A stretch of 64,000 nucleotides of DNA from Piscinibacter sp943370595 (GCA_943370595.1 CALRRO020000001.1:124001-188000), one strand, 5' to 3'. Positions 18,383 through 26,970 are shown, counted from the first letter of the stretch. A program made the numbers and translations. The notes: generated by a model not told the origin, from the sequence alone.

Positions 18383-20395
18383 TTAGCGGCCACGACGGCC
18401 GCCACCCCCGCCGCCGCCGCCTCCACCACCACCCCCGCCGAAGCCACCGAAGCCCCCACCGCCACCTCCACTGCCGCCACGCCCACCCCGGCCGCCACGC
18501 GGCCCCTTGCGGTGGAAGGCATCGGCACCGATGTAGCCGACCGAGGTCTGCATCGGATCGGGTTGCTTGGGACCGCCCTTCTTACCGCCCCCGCCCGTGG
18601 GCTGGCTGCTGCCGCCGGGGCCGAAGCCACCACCGCCCTGGCCGAAGCCACGCCCGCCGACCCGGCTGCGCGGGTTCTGCACGAAGCGCTTGTCGAAGGT
18701 CTGCTCGAGCGGGTTCGGGATCGTCGACGGATCGATGTCGAATTCCTCGTCGTCGTCGAACTCGCTGCGCGGGCGTTCGTCCACCGGGGCTTCCGCGCGC
18801 GGGCGTTGCGGCGGCGCCGGGCGGTTACCGCGGTCGTTCGGGCGCGGACCACGGTCGCCGCGTTCGTTGCGTTCATTGCGCGGCTTGTTGTTGTTGCCGC
18901 CACGGGCGTCGCGGCGCTCCTCGTTGCGCGGCGGCTCGCGGCCGGCGCCGCTGGCCAGGCGGCGAATCGCCCGCACGTCGTCCGGGCCGAGGTCGACCCA
19001 GACACCGCGCTTGAGCCCGCGCGGCAGCACGACGCTGCCATAGCGGATGCGGATCAGCCGGCTGACGGTCAGGCCCACGGCATCGAACAGCTTGCGCACC
19101 TCGCGGTTGCGGCCCTCGGTGATGACGACGCGGTACCAGTGATTGACGCCCTCCCCGCCACCGTCGTCGATGGAGCGGAACGCGGCGGTCTGGCCTTCGA
19201 TCTCGACACCCTCGAGCAGCCTGGCCTTGGCCTCCGGCTCCAGCGTGCCGAGCACACGCACGGCGTACTCGCGCTCGACACCGAAGCGCGGGTGCATCAG
19301 CTGGTTGGCCAGTTCACCCGAGGTGGTGAAGAGCAGCAGCCCTTCGGTGTTGATGTCCAGCCGGCCGACCGACTGCCACTTGCCGTGCTGCAGACGCGGC
19401 AGGCGGCGGAACACCGTGGGCCGTTGCTGCGGGTCGTCGTGCGTGACCACCTCGCCGACCGGCTTGTGGTAAGCGATCACGCGCGGCGGCGGCGGCTGGA
19501 TGCGCACCTTGACGGGCTTGCCATCCAGCGCGATGCGGTCACCGAACGAGATGCGCTGGCCGACGTGCGCGGGCTCGCCGTTCACGGTGATCCGGCCGTC
19601 GGTGATCATCTGCTCCATGTCGCGCCGCGAGCCGACGCCCGACTGCGCCAGCACCTTCTGCAGCTTGGGCGCATCGGGTTCGGCGGCCAGCACGCGCTTG
19701 TGCGGTTCGGCCACGTCGCCGGCATCGGCGGCCATGCCGGCGCCTTCGCCGTCTTCGGCCTCGGCCACCACGGCCGCTTCGGCCGCGGGTTCGGCATCGG
19801 CCTGCGCGGGCACCGGGGCGGCCTCGTCATACGCGCCGGACAGTACTTCGGCGAACAACTCGCCGGTGCGCTCGGCCACCGCCGCCAGCACGGCCTCGGG
19901 AGACACCGGTTCGCCGCGGCCATCGCGACCGCGGTCGCGGCGACCGCGTCGGCGGCTGCGGCGGCCGGCTTCGCCGCCCTCACCGCCCTCACCACCGTCA
20001 GCCTCGCCCGTGGAGCCTGCGTCGGCGCTGTCGGCATCGTCGCCCGCCGATGCGGAGGGTGCGGCGGTAGCTGCAGCGGCGGGCGCCGGCGTGCTCGGCG
20101 CCACCTGGGGCGCGGCGACCGGTGCTGCCGCTGTGACTTCGGCTGCCGGTGCCGCTGCCGTGGCAGCCGCGTCGGGCGCCGGCGCCGCATCGGCCGCTAC
20201 TGCCTTGCGGCGACGCGGCTTCGGCGCAGCAGCGGGTTCTTCCGCGGCGGCAGCAGCGGTTTCACCCTCTGCATCGGCCGGTGCGGACTTGGCCGCCACG
20301 CGCCGCTTGCGCGCGGGCTTCGGCGCGTCGGACTCGGTCGCCGGCGTGACCACCTCGTTGGGGGCTTCGGGCTGAGACTCGGGCGGCAGGTTCAT
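18383..20395 (-). CDS. rluB: 23S rRNA pseudouridine synthase RluB with long low-complexity tails
   Basis: The core makes pseudouridine at position 2605 of 23S rRNA. The protein has 670 residues, against about 290 in E. coli. An S4 RNA-binding domain begins near residue 241 (KLQKVLAQSGVGSRRDMEQM). The catalytic Asp347 is in SVGRLDINTEG, and EGRNREVRKLFDAVG follows. The first 240 residues are low-complexity Ala/Pro/Glu-rich with Arg/Lys patches (ARKRRVAAK, RRSRRRGRRDRGRDGRG). The last 190 or so are Arg/Asn-rich and then almost pure Gly with a few Arg and Phe, like RGG-type RNA-binding tails. It overlaps scpB by 4 bp (ATGA). Confidence 0.92.
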   Translation of the reverse strand: MNLPPESQPEAPNEVVTPATESDAPKPARKRRVAAKSAPADAEGETAAAAAEEPAAAPKPRRRKAVAADAAPAPDAAATAAAPAAEVTAAAPVAAPQVAPSTPAPAAAATAAPSASAGDDADSADAGSTGEADGGEGGEGGEAGRRSRRRGRRDRGRDGRGEPVSPEAVLAAVAERTGELFAEVLSGAYDEAAPVPAQADAEPAAEAAVVAEAEDGEGAGMAADAGDVAEPHKRVLAAEPDAPKLQKVLAQSGVGSRRDMEQMITDGRITVNGEPAHVGQRISFGDRIALDGKPVKVRIQPPPPRVIAYHKPVGEVVTHDDPQQRPTVFRRLPRLQHGKWQSVGRLDINTEGLLLFTTSGELANQLMHPRFGVEREYAVRVLGTLEPEAKARLLEGVEIEGQTAAFRSIDDGGGEGVNHWYRVVITEGRNREVRKLFDAVGLTVSRLIRIRYGSVVLPRGLKRGVWVDLGPDDVRAIRRLASGAGREPPRNEERRDARGGNNNKPRNERNERGDRGPRPNDRGNRPAPPQRPRAEAPVDERPRSEFDDDEEFDIDPSTIPNPLEQTFDKRFVQNPRSRVGGRGFGQGGGGFGPGGSSQPTGGGGKKGGPKQPDPMQTSVGYIGADAFHRKGPRGGRGGRGGSGGGGGGFGGFGGGGGGGGGGGGGGRRGR

Positions 20396-21216
20396 GCTTC
20401 TGGTTCCATCGGGGCGGCGTCGGCCGCAGGCTCGGTCTTCTGTTCGGCCGCCGGCGTGGCGACCTCGGTGTCAACGGCGATCGGGGTGACCGCACTTTCC
20501 GCTTCAATGCCGGAAGGAATCTCGTCCGGCGCAGCCACTTCGCCCGCCGCTTCTGCGACGGGATCGTCGGTCGGCTCGGCGGTCGGTTCGGCTGCGGACC
20601 CGGCCGTGTCGGCCGGCGTCTCCAGGTCCAGCGGCAGCGCGCCTTGCGCCTCGATCAGCGAGCCCTGCTCAGGCAGCGCCTCGGCAAGCATCGCGCCGGC
20701 CGCGGGCGCACCATCGAGCAGCGGCAACTGCTCCAGGCTGGCCAGCCCCAGGTCGTCAAGGAACTGGCGCGTCGTGGCCAGCAGCGCCGGTCGCCCGGGC
20801 GCCTCGCGGTAGCCGATCGCCTCGACCCAGCCGCGGTCCTCCAGCTGCTTGATGATCTGGCTGGCCACCGTGACGCCTCGGATGTCCTCGATGTCGCCGC
20901 GTGTCACCGGCTGGCGGTAGGCGATGATCGCCAGCGTCTCCATCACCGCACGCGAGTACTTCGGCGGCTTCTCCGGGTTGAGCCGGTCGAGGAACTCGCG
21001 CATCTCGGGCCGGCTCTGGAAGCGCCAGCCTTGCGCCAGCGCCACCAGCTCGACCCCTCGGCCGTCCCAGTCGCGCGCCAGTTCGTCGAGCAGCACGCGC
21101 AGCGTGTCCGGGCCCAGTTCGTCGTTGAACAGGGTGCGCATGTCGCGCAGGGGCATCGGCTGGCTGGCGCAGATGAGCGCGGTCTCGAGGACGCGCTTCG
21201 CATCCTGTGTGTTCAT
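20392..21216 (-). CDS. scpB: Segregation and condensation protein B
   Basis: ScpB is the winged-helix kleisin partner in the SMC-ScpAB complex that compacts the chromosome. The 274-residue protein has the two winged-helix domains in residues 1-170 (AKRVLETALICASQPMPLRD, YSRAVMETLAIIAYRQPVTR, VEAIGYREAPGRPALLATT). A 100-residue acidic Ala/Glu-rich tail follows. The ATG at 21216 fits the family start. The frame is open upstream to 21381, but that part has no family resemblance. scpA is not in the window; the scpB-rluB pair is common. Confidence 0.93.
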   Translation of the reverse strand: MNTQDAKRVLETALICASQPMPLRDMRTLFNDELGPDTLRVLLDELARDWDGRGVELVALAQGWRFQSRPEMREFLDRLNPEKPPKYSRAVMETLAIIAYRQPVTRGDIEDIRGVTVASQIIKQLEDRGWVEAIGYREAPGRPALLATTRQFLDDLGLASLEQLPLLDGAPAAGAMLAEALPEQGSLIEAQGALPLDLETPADTAGSAAEPTAEPTDDPVAEAAGEVAAPDEIPSGIEAESAVTPIAVDTEVATPAAEQKTEPAADAAPMEPEA

Positions 21217-21490
21217 GGATCCTGTCAAATCCTCGGCCGGGTGCATCCGGCTGGTCTTCGGGCTCGTGGCGGGCCTCACCACCCTGGGTGGGGACGCCCT
21301 GCGTCTGGCAAGTTCTTGCAAGTGAGCCGCGCAATCTGCGGCGGCTTGGGCCGACACGCCTCCGGGCGCATCGGGCAGCATGCCAGCCGGGCTGTCGGCG
21401 AGTCCACTGCGGTTCAGTGGATCGGCCAGTCGGGCTGGTGCGGTGCGCGCATTGTACCCATGCAGGGCAGACCGGTGTCGCGCCGACGCC
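21217..21490 (-). other. Leader region of scpB with hairpin and -10-like box
   Basis: This 274-bp gap separates rluD from scpB and holds no convincing gene. A minus-strand TACAAT at 21451-21456 could be a -10 box, which would give scpB a leader of about 230 bases. Within it lies a perfect 7-bp hairpin TCCACTG/CAGTGGA (21403-21421). No good -35 box was found. Confidence 0.35.
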
Positions 21491-22447
21491 TCATGCCGAT
21501 TCGGTCAGCGCTCGCCAAGCCGTGGCGAAGTCGGCCGGCGGGCTCGACTCGAACTGCAGCGCCTGGCCGCTGACCGGGTGCGCCAGCCTGAGCCGGAAGG
21601 CGTGCAGCGCCTGGCGTGCCATGCCCAGGGCCGGCGCGCCGCCGTACAGCGCATCGGCGACCAGCGGGTGCCCCTTCGAGGCCAGGTGCACGCGGATCTG
21701 GTGCGTGCGCCCGGTGTGCAGCGTGCACTGCACGGCGCTGAAGCCGTCACGGGCCGCGCGCCGTTCGACGTCGGTGCGCGCCGGCTTGCCGGAGCCCACC
21801 ACTGCCATGCGCACCCGCGACTTCGGGTCGCGGCCGATCGGCGCCTCGATGCTGAAGGCCGCCTCGCGCAGTTCGCCGTGGCAGATGGCCATGTACTGCC
21901 GGCCGACCGTGCGCTCGGCAATGGCGCGAACCAGCGCCGTCATGGCTGGCAGCGTCTTGGCCACCACCATCAGGCCGGAGGTGTCCTTGTCCAGCCGGTG
22001 CACGATGCCCGCGCGCGGCAGCGCCTGGGCGCCGGCATGGTGGGCCAGCAGGCCGTTGAGCAGGGTGCCGGACCAGTTGCCCGGCGCCGGATGGACGACC
22101 AGGCCGGCCGGCTTGTCGACCAGCAGCAGGTGCTCGTCCTCGTGCACGATGTTCAATGCCATCGGCTCGGGACGGAACGCCAGGCTCTCTTCGCTGCCGA
22201 CCAGTTCCACCTCGACGCACTGGCCGGACCGCATGCGCTGCGATGCCGCCCGCGCCGCGGCGCCGTCGACCTGCACGTGACCGCGGTCGATCAGGCCCTG
22301 CAGGTGGCTGCGCGAGAACTCCGGCGCCATCGCCACCAGCCACTTGTCGAGCCGCTGGCCATGGCCTTGCGCAGACACCACGGCGGCACGTCGCTCGCTG
22401 GCCTCGTCGTCGAGGGCGTCGTCCCTATAATCCGGCTCTCTTGTCAT
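21491..22447 (-). CDS. rluD: 23S rRNA pseudouridine synthase RluD
   Basis: RluD makes pseudouridines in helix 69 of 23S rRNA (positions 1911, 1915 and 1917 in E. coli). The 318-residue protein has an S4 domain (residues 31-80, QRLDKWLVAMAPEFSRSHLQ) and the RluA-type catalytic domain with Asp153 in GIVHRLDKDTSG. The block HTGRTHQIRVHLASKGHPL is present. The ATG at 22447 lies 38 bp from the divergent bamD start, an arrangement conserved in betaproteobacteria. Confidence 0.96.
   Translation of the reverse strand: MTREPDYRDDALDDEASERRAAVVSAQGHGQRLDKWLVAMAPEFSRSHLQGLIDRGHVQVDGAAARAASQRMRSGQCVEVELVGSEESLAFRPEPMALNIVHEDEHLLLVDKPAGLVVHPAPGNWSGTLLNGLLAHHAGAQALPRAGIVHRLDKDTSGLMVVAKTLPAMTALVRAIAERTVGRQYMAICHGELREAAFSIEAPIGRDPKSRVRMAVVGSGKPARTDVERRAARDGFSAVQCTLHTGRTHQIRVHLASKGHPLVADALYGGAPALGMARQALHAFRLRLAHPVSGQALQFESSPPADFATAWRALTESA
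22426..22431 (+). promoter_or_regulatory. Candidate -10 box for bamD inside the rluD start
   Basis: A perfect TATAAT on the plus strand lies 55 bases upstream of the bamD ATG, within codons 6-7 of the divergent rluD. The 38-bp gap between the genes is too short for both promoters, so overlap with coding sequence is expected. The -35 region has no clear match. Confidence 0.45.
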
Positions 22448-22485
22448 GACCGGCGCCCCGCGGTTCGCGCGGATGGCCTCACTCC

Positions 22486-23298
22486 ATGGATGTGTTGCGT
22501 TGGATCGGCCCGCTGGGCTTGCGCGCGGCCTGCCTGACGGCGGCGCTGATGATCGCGGCTTGCAGCAGCACGCCGCAGGACGAAAGTGTCTCGTGGTCGC
22601 CCGAGAAATTGTATGCAGAGGCGAAGGACGAGATGGCGGCCGGCGCGATGGACAAGGCGGCCAAGCTGCTCGAGCGCCTCGAAGGCCGTGCTGCCGGCAC
22701 GCCGCTGGCCCAGCAGGCGCAGGTCGAGCGCGCCTACGTGCTGTGGCGCACCGGCGAGAAGGCGCAGGCGCTGTCGGTGCTGGAGCGCTTCCTGAAGCTG
22801 AACCCATCCAGCCCGGGCGTCGAGTACGCGTTGTACCTGCAGGGCCTGATCAACTTCAACGACAACCTGGGCATCCTCGGCAGCCTCGCGGCGATCGACC
22901 TGTCCGAGCGTGACCAGCAGGCGGCGCGCGATTCGTACCAGTCGTTCAAGCAGCTCGTCGACCAGTTCCCGCGTTCGATCTACGCGGAGGACTCGCAGGT
23001 CCGCATGAACTACATCGTCAACTCGCTGGCCGCGTACGAGGTGCACGTGGCGCGCTACTACTACCGGCGCGGCGCCTACGTGGCGGCAGCGAACCGGGCG
23101 CAGCAGGCGGTGCAGGAGTTTCAGTTCTCGCCCTCGGCCGAAGAAGCGCTGGCCATCATGGTGCAGAGCTACGACCGCCTCGGCCTCGTCGAACTGCGCG
23201 ACGACGCTCGCCGCGTGCTGGCGCAGAACTTCCCGAGCAGCCGCTTCACCGACGGCGGCAACGCCACCCAGCAGCGCCCCTGGTGGCGTGTCTGGTAG
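22486..23298 (+). CDS. bamD: Outer-membrane assembly lipoprotein BamD (ComL)
   Basis: BamD is the essential lipoprotein partner of BamA in outer-membrane protein assembly. The 270-residue protein has a lipoprotein signal with Cys26 (LMIAACSS). Five TPR-like units follow, beginning at SPEKLYAEAKDEMAAGAMDKAAKLLERL and including FLKLNPSSPGVEYALYLQG. The C-terminal WWRVW tail is basic. BamB is encoded separately at 10575-11705. Confidence 0.97.
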   Translation: MDVLRWIGPLGLRAACLTAALMIAACSSTPQDESVSWSPEKLYAEAKDEMAAGAMDKAAKLLERLEGRAAGTPLAQQAQVERAYVLWRTGEKAQALSVLERFLKLNPSSPGVEYALYLQGLINFNDNLGILGSLAAIDLSERDQQAARDSYQSFKQLVDQFPRSIYAEDSQVRMNYIVNSLAAYEVHVARYYYRRGAYVAAANRAQQAVQEFQFSPSAEEALAIMVQSYDRLGLVELRDDARRVLAQNFPSSRFTDGGNATQQRPWWRVW

Positions 23299-23310
23299 GG
23301 CGAGCCGCTC

Positions 23311-25311
23311 TCAGAACGGCAGCGCCTCGCCGGCCAGCGAATCCAGCCAGGCCAGCGCCTCGGCCTCGCTGGCCACGCGGGTCATCGGCGGCAGCGCCTC
23401 GCGCAGGCGACGACCGTAGTTCATGCCGGCCATGCGCGGGTCGCACACCACCAGCAGGCCACGGTCGGTCTCGCTGCGGATCAGCCGCCCGGCGCCCTGC
23501 TTGAGCGACACCGCCGCCTCGGCGATGAAGTAGTCGGCGAAAGCATTGCGGCCCTGCGCCTCCAGGCGCTTCACACGCGCCTCGACCAGCGGATCGTTCG
23601 GCGGCGGGAACGGCAGCTTGTCGATCAGCACGCATTGCAGCGCGTCGCCGGGCACGTCGATGCCCTCCCAGAAGCTCTGCGAGCCGACCAGCACCGAACG
23701 CGGCTCGGCGAGGAACTGCTGCATCAGCGCGCGCTTCGGCGCCTCGCCCTGCTGCAGCACGCGCAAGGTGTCGCCCTGGGCCTCGAACTCGGCGCGAAGC
23801 CGCTCGGCGATGGTCTGCAGCGCGCGCAGCGTGGTGGTCAGCACGAAGCTGCGGCCGCCCAGCGCGCGGGCGCAGCGAGCCGCCAGCGTCGCCACCGCGA
23901 CCGGATGCCCCGGCTCGTTCGGCTTCGGGAACCCGGCCGGGATGTACAGGCGAGCGTTCGTCGCATAGTCGAACGGGCTGCCGACGCGCAAGGTGCGCGC
24001 GTCGGCCAGGCCGGCCTGCTCGGTGAACCAGCTCAGCGCATCGTCGTCGCCCAACGTCGCCGAGGTGAAGATCCAGGCCTTGCCGCCGGCGGCCATCTGC
24101 TCCGACAGTGCCTCGCGGATGTCCAGCGGCGACTCGACCAGCCGCGCCTGGTGCGGCGAGATGTCGATCCAGCGCACCCGGCCGGCCTCGGCGTCGAGCG
24201 CAAACCGATCCGCCAGCTGCGCCAGCTGCCCGGCCCGCTCGGACAGCTTGCCGAATTCGGGCGAGAGCTCGGAGACGGTGTCCAGCGCCTCGCCCGCCGC
24301 GTCCGCCGCCTGGCCGACGGCCTGCAGCGCCGCAATGAAGTCGTCGCGGCCGGCACGCTCGTCCCAGCGCAGCTTGATCGTGCCGCGCAGCTCGCGCAGG
24401 TGGCCCGCGGCGGCCAGGCGCAGCTCGCGCGCCGCCTTCTCGACACCCGCCTGCAGCTCCTGCCAGGGCGCGAGCCCACGCGCCTGCTGCAGCCCGGCGC
24501 CGAGCAGGTCGCGTGCGAAGTCCAGCGCCTGGGCTGTCGACAGCGTGGTGCCGAGGAATTGCACGCCGGCCTCGGCGAGCTGGTGCGCCTCGTCGAACAC
24601 CGCCACCTCGACGCTGGGCAGCAGCTCGGCGACGCCGGTATCGCGCAACGCCATGTCGGCGAAGAACAGGTGGTGGTTGACGACCACCACGTCAGCGGCC
24701 ATCGCCTCGCGCCGGGCCTTGACGACGTGGCAGGCGCGGAAGTCGGCGCATTCGCTGCCCAGGCAGTTGTCGCGCGTCGAGGTGACCAGCGGGATCACGC
24801 TGCTGCGCTCGTCCAGGCCGTCGAGCTCGGCGAGGTCGCCACTGCTGGTCTGGTGCGACCACTGCTCCACCTTGGCCAGCGTGCGCACCGCCCAGCGGTC
24901 GGGCAACGTGGCCGACTGGCGCGCCTGCTTCATGCGGTGCAGGCAAAGGTAGCTCGCGCGGCCCTTGAGCAGCGCGACGCTGACCGGCATCTGCAGCGCG
25001 TCGCGCAGCCGCGGGATGTCGCGCAGAAACAGCTGATCCTGCAGGCTCTTGGTGGCCGTGCTGACCAGCGCGCGCGCGCCGGACAGCAGCGTCGGCACCA
25101 GGTAGGCGAAGGTCTTGCCGACGCCGGTGCCGGCCTCGGCGACGAGCGCGCTGCGCGACTCGATCGCCTCGGCCACCGCCTGCGCCATCTCGAGCTGGGC
25201 GACCCGCTCCACGTGGCGTTCGTCGGCGCGCGCCAGCGCACCGCCGCTGGACAGCGCCTCGCGCGACGCCACGGCCAGCACGCCGGGGCTCGGGGGGACG
25301 TCCGGCGTCAT
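23311..25311 (-). CDS. DinG/YoaA-type iron-sulfur DNA helicase
   Basis: This is a 5'-to-3' superfamily 2 helicase of the XPD/DinG group, used in DNA repair and replication stress. The 666-residue protein has Walker A AEAGTGVGKT near residue 60 and the DEAH box VFDEAHQLAE. Cysteines that fit the iron-sulfur cluster lie between them (YLCLHR, NCLGSECADFRAC). The C-terminal motif VI GAGRLIRSETDRG is present. Length and lack of an exonuclease domain match YoaA or short DinG; I cannot choose between them. No LexA box (CTGT-N8-ACAG) is visible upstream. Its ATG overlaps the DUF465 stop by 4 bp. Confidence 0.93.
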   Translation of the reverse strand: MTPDVPPSPGVLAVASREALSSGGALARADERHVERVAQLEMAQAVAEAIESRSALVAEAGTGVGKTFAYLVPTLLSGARALVSTATKSLQDQLFLRDIPRLRDALQMPVSVALLKGRASYLCLHRMKQARQSATLPDRWAVRTLAKVEQWSHQTSSGDLAELDGLDERSSVIPLVTSTRDNCLGSECADFRACHVVKARREAMAADVVVVNHHLFFADMALRDTGVAELLPSVEVAVFDEAHQLAEAGVQFLGTTLSTAQALDFARDLLGAGLQQARGLAPWQELQAGVEKAARELRLAAAGHLRELRGTIKLRWDERAGRDDFIAALQAVGQAADAAGEALDTVSELSPEFGKLSERAGQLAQLADRFALDAEAGRVRWIDISPHQARLVESPLDIREALSEQMAAGGKAWIFTSATLGDDDALSWFTEQAGLADARTLRVGSPFDYATNARLYIPAGFPKPNEPGHPVAVATLAARCARALGGRSFVLTTTLRALQTIAERLRAEFEAQGDTLRVLQQGEAPKRALMQQFLAEPRSVLVGSQSFWEGIDVPGDALQCVLIDKLPFPPPNDPLVEARVKRLEAQGRNAFADYFIAEAAVSLKQGAGRLIRSETDRGLLVVCDPRMAGMNYGRRLREALPPMTRVASEAEALAWLDSLAGEALPF

Positions 25312-25511
25312 GCCGGCTCGGGCGGGTCGAGCTCGGATTCGAGCCGGGCAATCATGTCGCGCAGCGCCAGGCGCCGCTTCTTGAGCCGGCGCACGGTGAG
25401 TTCGTCGGTCGGGTGCTCGATCACCGCGCGGTCGATCAGGTCGTCGAGGTCGGCATGTTCGATGCGCAACTCGATCAGCCGTCGAGGCGGGGAATGCAGG
25501 TTGTCGTCCAT
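25308..25511 (-). CDS. DUF465 (YdcH-like) small protein
   Basis: This 67-residue, highly charged, helical protein matches DUF465: RRLIELRIEHADLDDLIDRA and LTVRRLKKRRLALRDMIARL form a likely helical hairpin. The function of the family is unknown. It is translated just before the helicase with a 4-bp overlap, so the two are made together. Confidence 0.85.
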   Translation of the reverse strand: MDDNLHSPPRRLIELRIEHADLDDLIDRAVIEHPTDELTVRRLKKRRLALRDMIARLESELDPPEPA

Positions 25512-25516
25512 CGGCG

Positions 25517-25531
25517 CGCGACTTAGTCGCG
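25517..25531. promoter_or_regulatory. Palindrome CGCGAC-TTA-GTCGCG between divergent genes
   Basis: A 15-bp perfect inverted repeat with a 3-base centre lies in the 66-bp gap between the DUF465/helicase pair and the PP2C gene. Its place fits an operator acting on either side, but no regulator is known for it. Confidence 0.3.
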
Positions 25532-25577
25532 GAAAAGGCTCCGACGCCGGAGGCAGGAGGGATTATAGTTTTCGACC

Positions 25578-26345
25578 ATGAGCACCACGACCGTCGGTTA
25601 CCGCCTGTCCGCCGCCACCGGAATTCACCGCGGCGACCGGGCCTACCAGCAGGACCAGGTGCAGATCATCCCCCACCATCGCGTGCCCGGCAGCGTGATG
25701 GCTGTGCTGGCCGACGGCATGGGCGGCAAGAGCGGCGGCCGCAAGGCGGCCGATCAGGTCATCCTCACCGCGCAGCAGATCTTCGAACGCTTCGCGCCGA
25801 GCCGCGACGACACCGCCGAGGCGCTCAAGCAGCTGGTGCTGGAAGCGCACCTGATGATCAAGCTGACCGCGATCACCTCGGAAGAGGAACCGCACAGCAC
25901 CGTCGCGGCCTACATCATCAGCCCGTCGCGCGAGTGCCATTTCGTGCATGCGGGCGACTCCCGCGTCTACCACTTCCGCGGCTCCGACATGGTGGCGCGC
26001 ACGGTCGACCATTCCTACGTGCAGCGCCTCGTCGCCGAAGGCTCGATCAGCGAGGAAGAGGCCAACAACCATCCGCAGTCCAACCTGCTGACCGGTTGCC
26101 TGGGCACGCACCAGGACCCGCCGATCAGCGTCGGCCATGTCGACCGGCTCGAGATCGGCGACAGCGTGCTCGCCTGCAGCGACGGCCTGTGGCACTACTT
26201 TACCCCGCGTGAACTCGGCGCCATCGTGCACGCCCTGCCGCCGCGTGAGGCCAGCGAGATGCTGGTCAGCAAGGCGCGGCAGCGCGCCCGGGGCGGTGGC
26301 GACAACCTGTCGCTGGCGCTGATCCGCGTCGAAGCCCTGGGCTGA
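25578..26345 (+). CDS. PP2C-family protein phosphatase
   Basis: This is a metal-dependent Ser/Thr protein phosphatase, cytoplasmic by the lack of signal or membrane segments. The 255-residue protein shows the motif VLADGMGG (metal ligands Asp46 and Gly47), HAGDSRVYHFRG, SDGLWHYF and the C-terminal GGGDNLSLALIRV. The N-terminal motif is RGDRAYQQDQ, with Gln where many members have Asn/Glu, and Asp26 conserved. No Ser/Thr kinase or FHA gene is nearby. The AGGAGG at 25555-25560 is 17 bases from the ATG, further than normal. Confidence 0.9.
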   Translation: MSTTTVGYRLSAATGIHRGDRAYQQDQVQIIPHHRVPGSVMAVLADGMGGKSGGRKAADQVILTAQQIFERFAPSRDDTAEALKQLVLEAHLMIKLTAITSEEEPHSTVAAYIISPSRECHFVHAGDSRVYHFRGSDMVARTVDHSYVQRLVAEGSISEEEANNHPQSNLLTGCLGTHQDPPISVGHVDRLEIGDSVLACSDGLWHYFTPRELGAIVHALPPREASEMLVSKARQRARGGGDNLSLALIRVEALG

Positions 26346-26369
26346 GCGCCAGCCGGCGCCGCGCTCAGC
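26341..26369. terminator. Hairpin holding both stop codons of a convergent gene pair
   Basis: A perfect 9-bp inverted repeat GCTGAGCGC/GCGCTCAGC with an 11-base loop spans the ends of the PP2C gene and the convergent secreted protein gene. Each arm contains one stop codon. It lacks a T-run, so any bidirectional termination would need another factor. Confidence 0.45.
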
Positions 26370-26970
26370 GCGCGGCCGGGTCCGGCAGCGGCGCCGAGGG
26401 CGGCTTGCCCCCCTTTTCTCGCTCGAGCCTCCGCTGCTCGGCGGTCTCGCGGCGCACCGCCGCGTCGCGCTGTCGTGCGTCGAAGCGGGCCCGGCTGCGT
26501 TCCTCGCCGGCGCGCCGCTCCGGTGCGCTCGCTGGCGACGCCGCCGACGCCGATGTTCCCGGGCGTGACGCAGCCGCGGCCGGGATTCGCGGCTTGCGGT
26601 GCTGAGCAGCCGAGGCTTGCGCCTGCGCGCGGGGCGCCGCGCTGCGCTCCTCGCGGGTCTTCTGCTCGATCTCGGCCAGGCGTTGGGCCGCGCGCTGCTT
26701 GCGCTGCGCCTCGTCGAGCAGGGCTTCCTGGCGCCGCAGCCGCATCATGGTCTGCCGATGCTCGGCACGCGCCTCGTCGACACAGGCGGTGACCGCAAAG
26801 CGTTGCTCGCACTCGCGGCGCTGCTGATCGTGACGGGCCGTGGCCTCGGCGCGCTCGCGGACGATGCGTTCCCGCTCCGCGGCTTCATCGGCTCGGGCGG
26901 GTGTCAAGGCGAGCACCAACGCACCAAGGAACATGGCCTGCAGCCAGATCGCACGAACGACGCGCCTCAT
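26365..26970 (-). CDS. Secreted, charged coiled-coil protein of unknown function
   Basis: I do not know a function for this 201-residue protein. It starts with a clear signal peptide ending at ARA (residue 27), so it is periplasmic. The mature part is rich in Arg, Glu, Gln and Ala with long helical, coiled-coil-like stretches. It has two Cys (54 and 63) that could form a disulfide (RRECEQRFAVTACVDEAR). Similar short proteins with this Cys pair occur in Burkholderiales, from memory. The last 90 residues are low-complexity Ala/Arg/Pro/Ser. Its ATG overlaps the zapE stop by 4 bp, so it is the last gene of the sucA operon. Confidence 0.8.
   Translation of the reverse strand: MRRVVRAIWLQAMFLGALVLALTPARADEAAERERIVRERAEATARHDQQRRECEQRFAVTACVDEARAEHRQTMMRLRRQEALLDEAQRKQRAAQRLAEIEQKTREERSAAPRAQAQASAAQHRKPRIPAAAASRPGTSASAASPASAPERRAGEERSRARFDARQRDAAVRRETAEQRRLEREKGGKPPSAPLPDPAAR

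Noticed and set aside
18359..20812. An 817-codon open frame antisense to rluB and scpB
   Set aside because: It mirrors low-complexity tails; the product is Ala/Arg/Gly-rich without motifs.
25308..25577. LexA box controlling the DinG-type helicase
   Set aside because: No CTGT-N8-ACAG match is present; the palindrome there has a different sequence.
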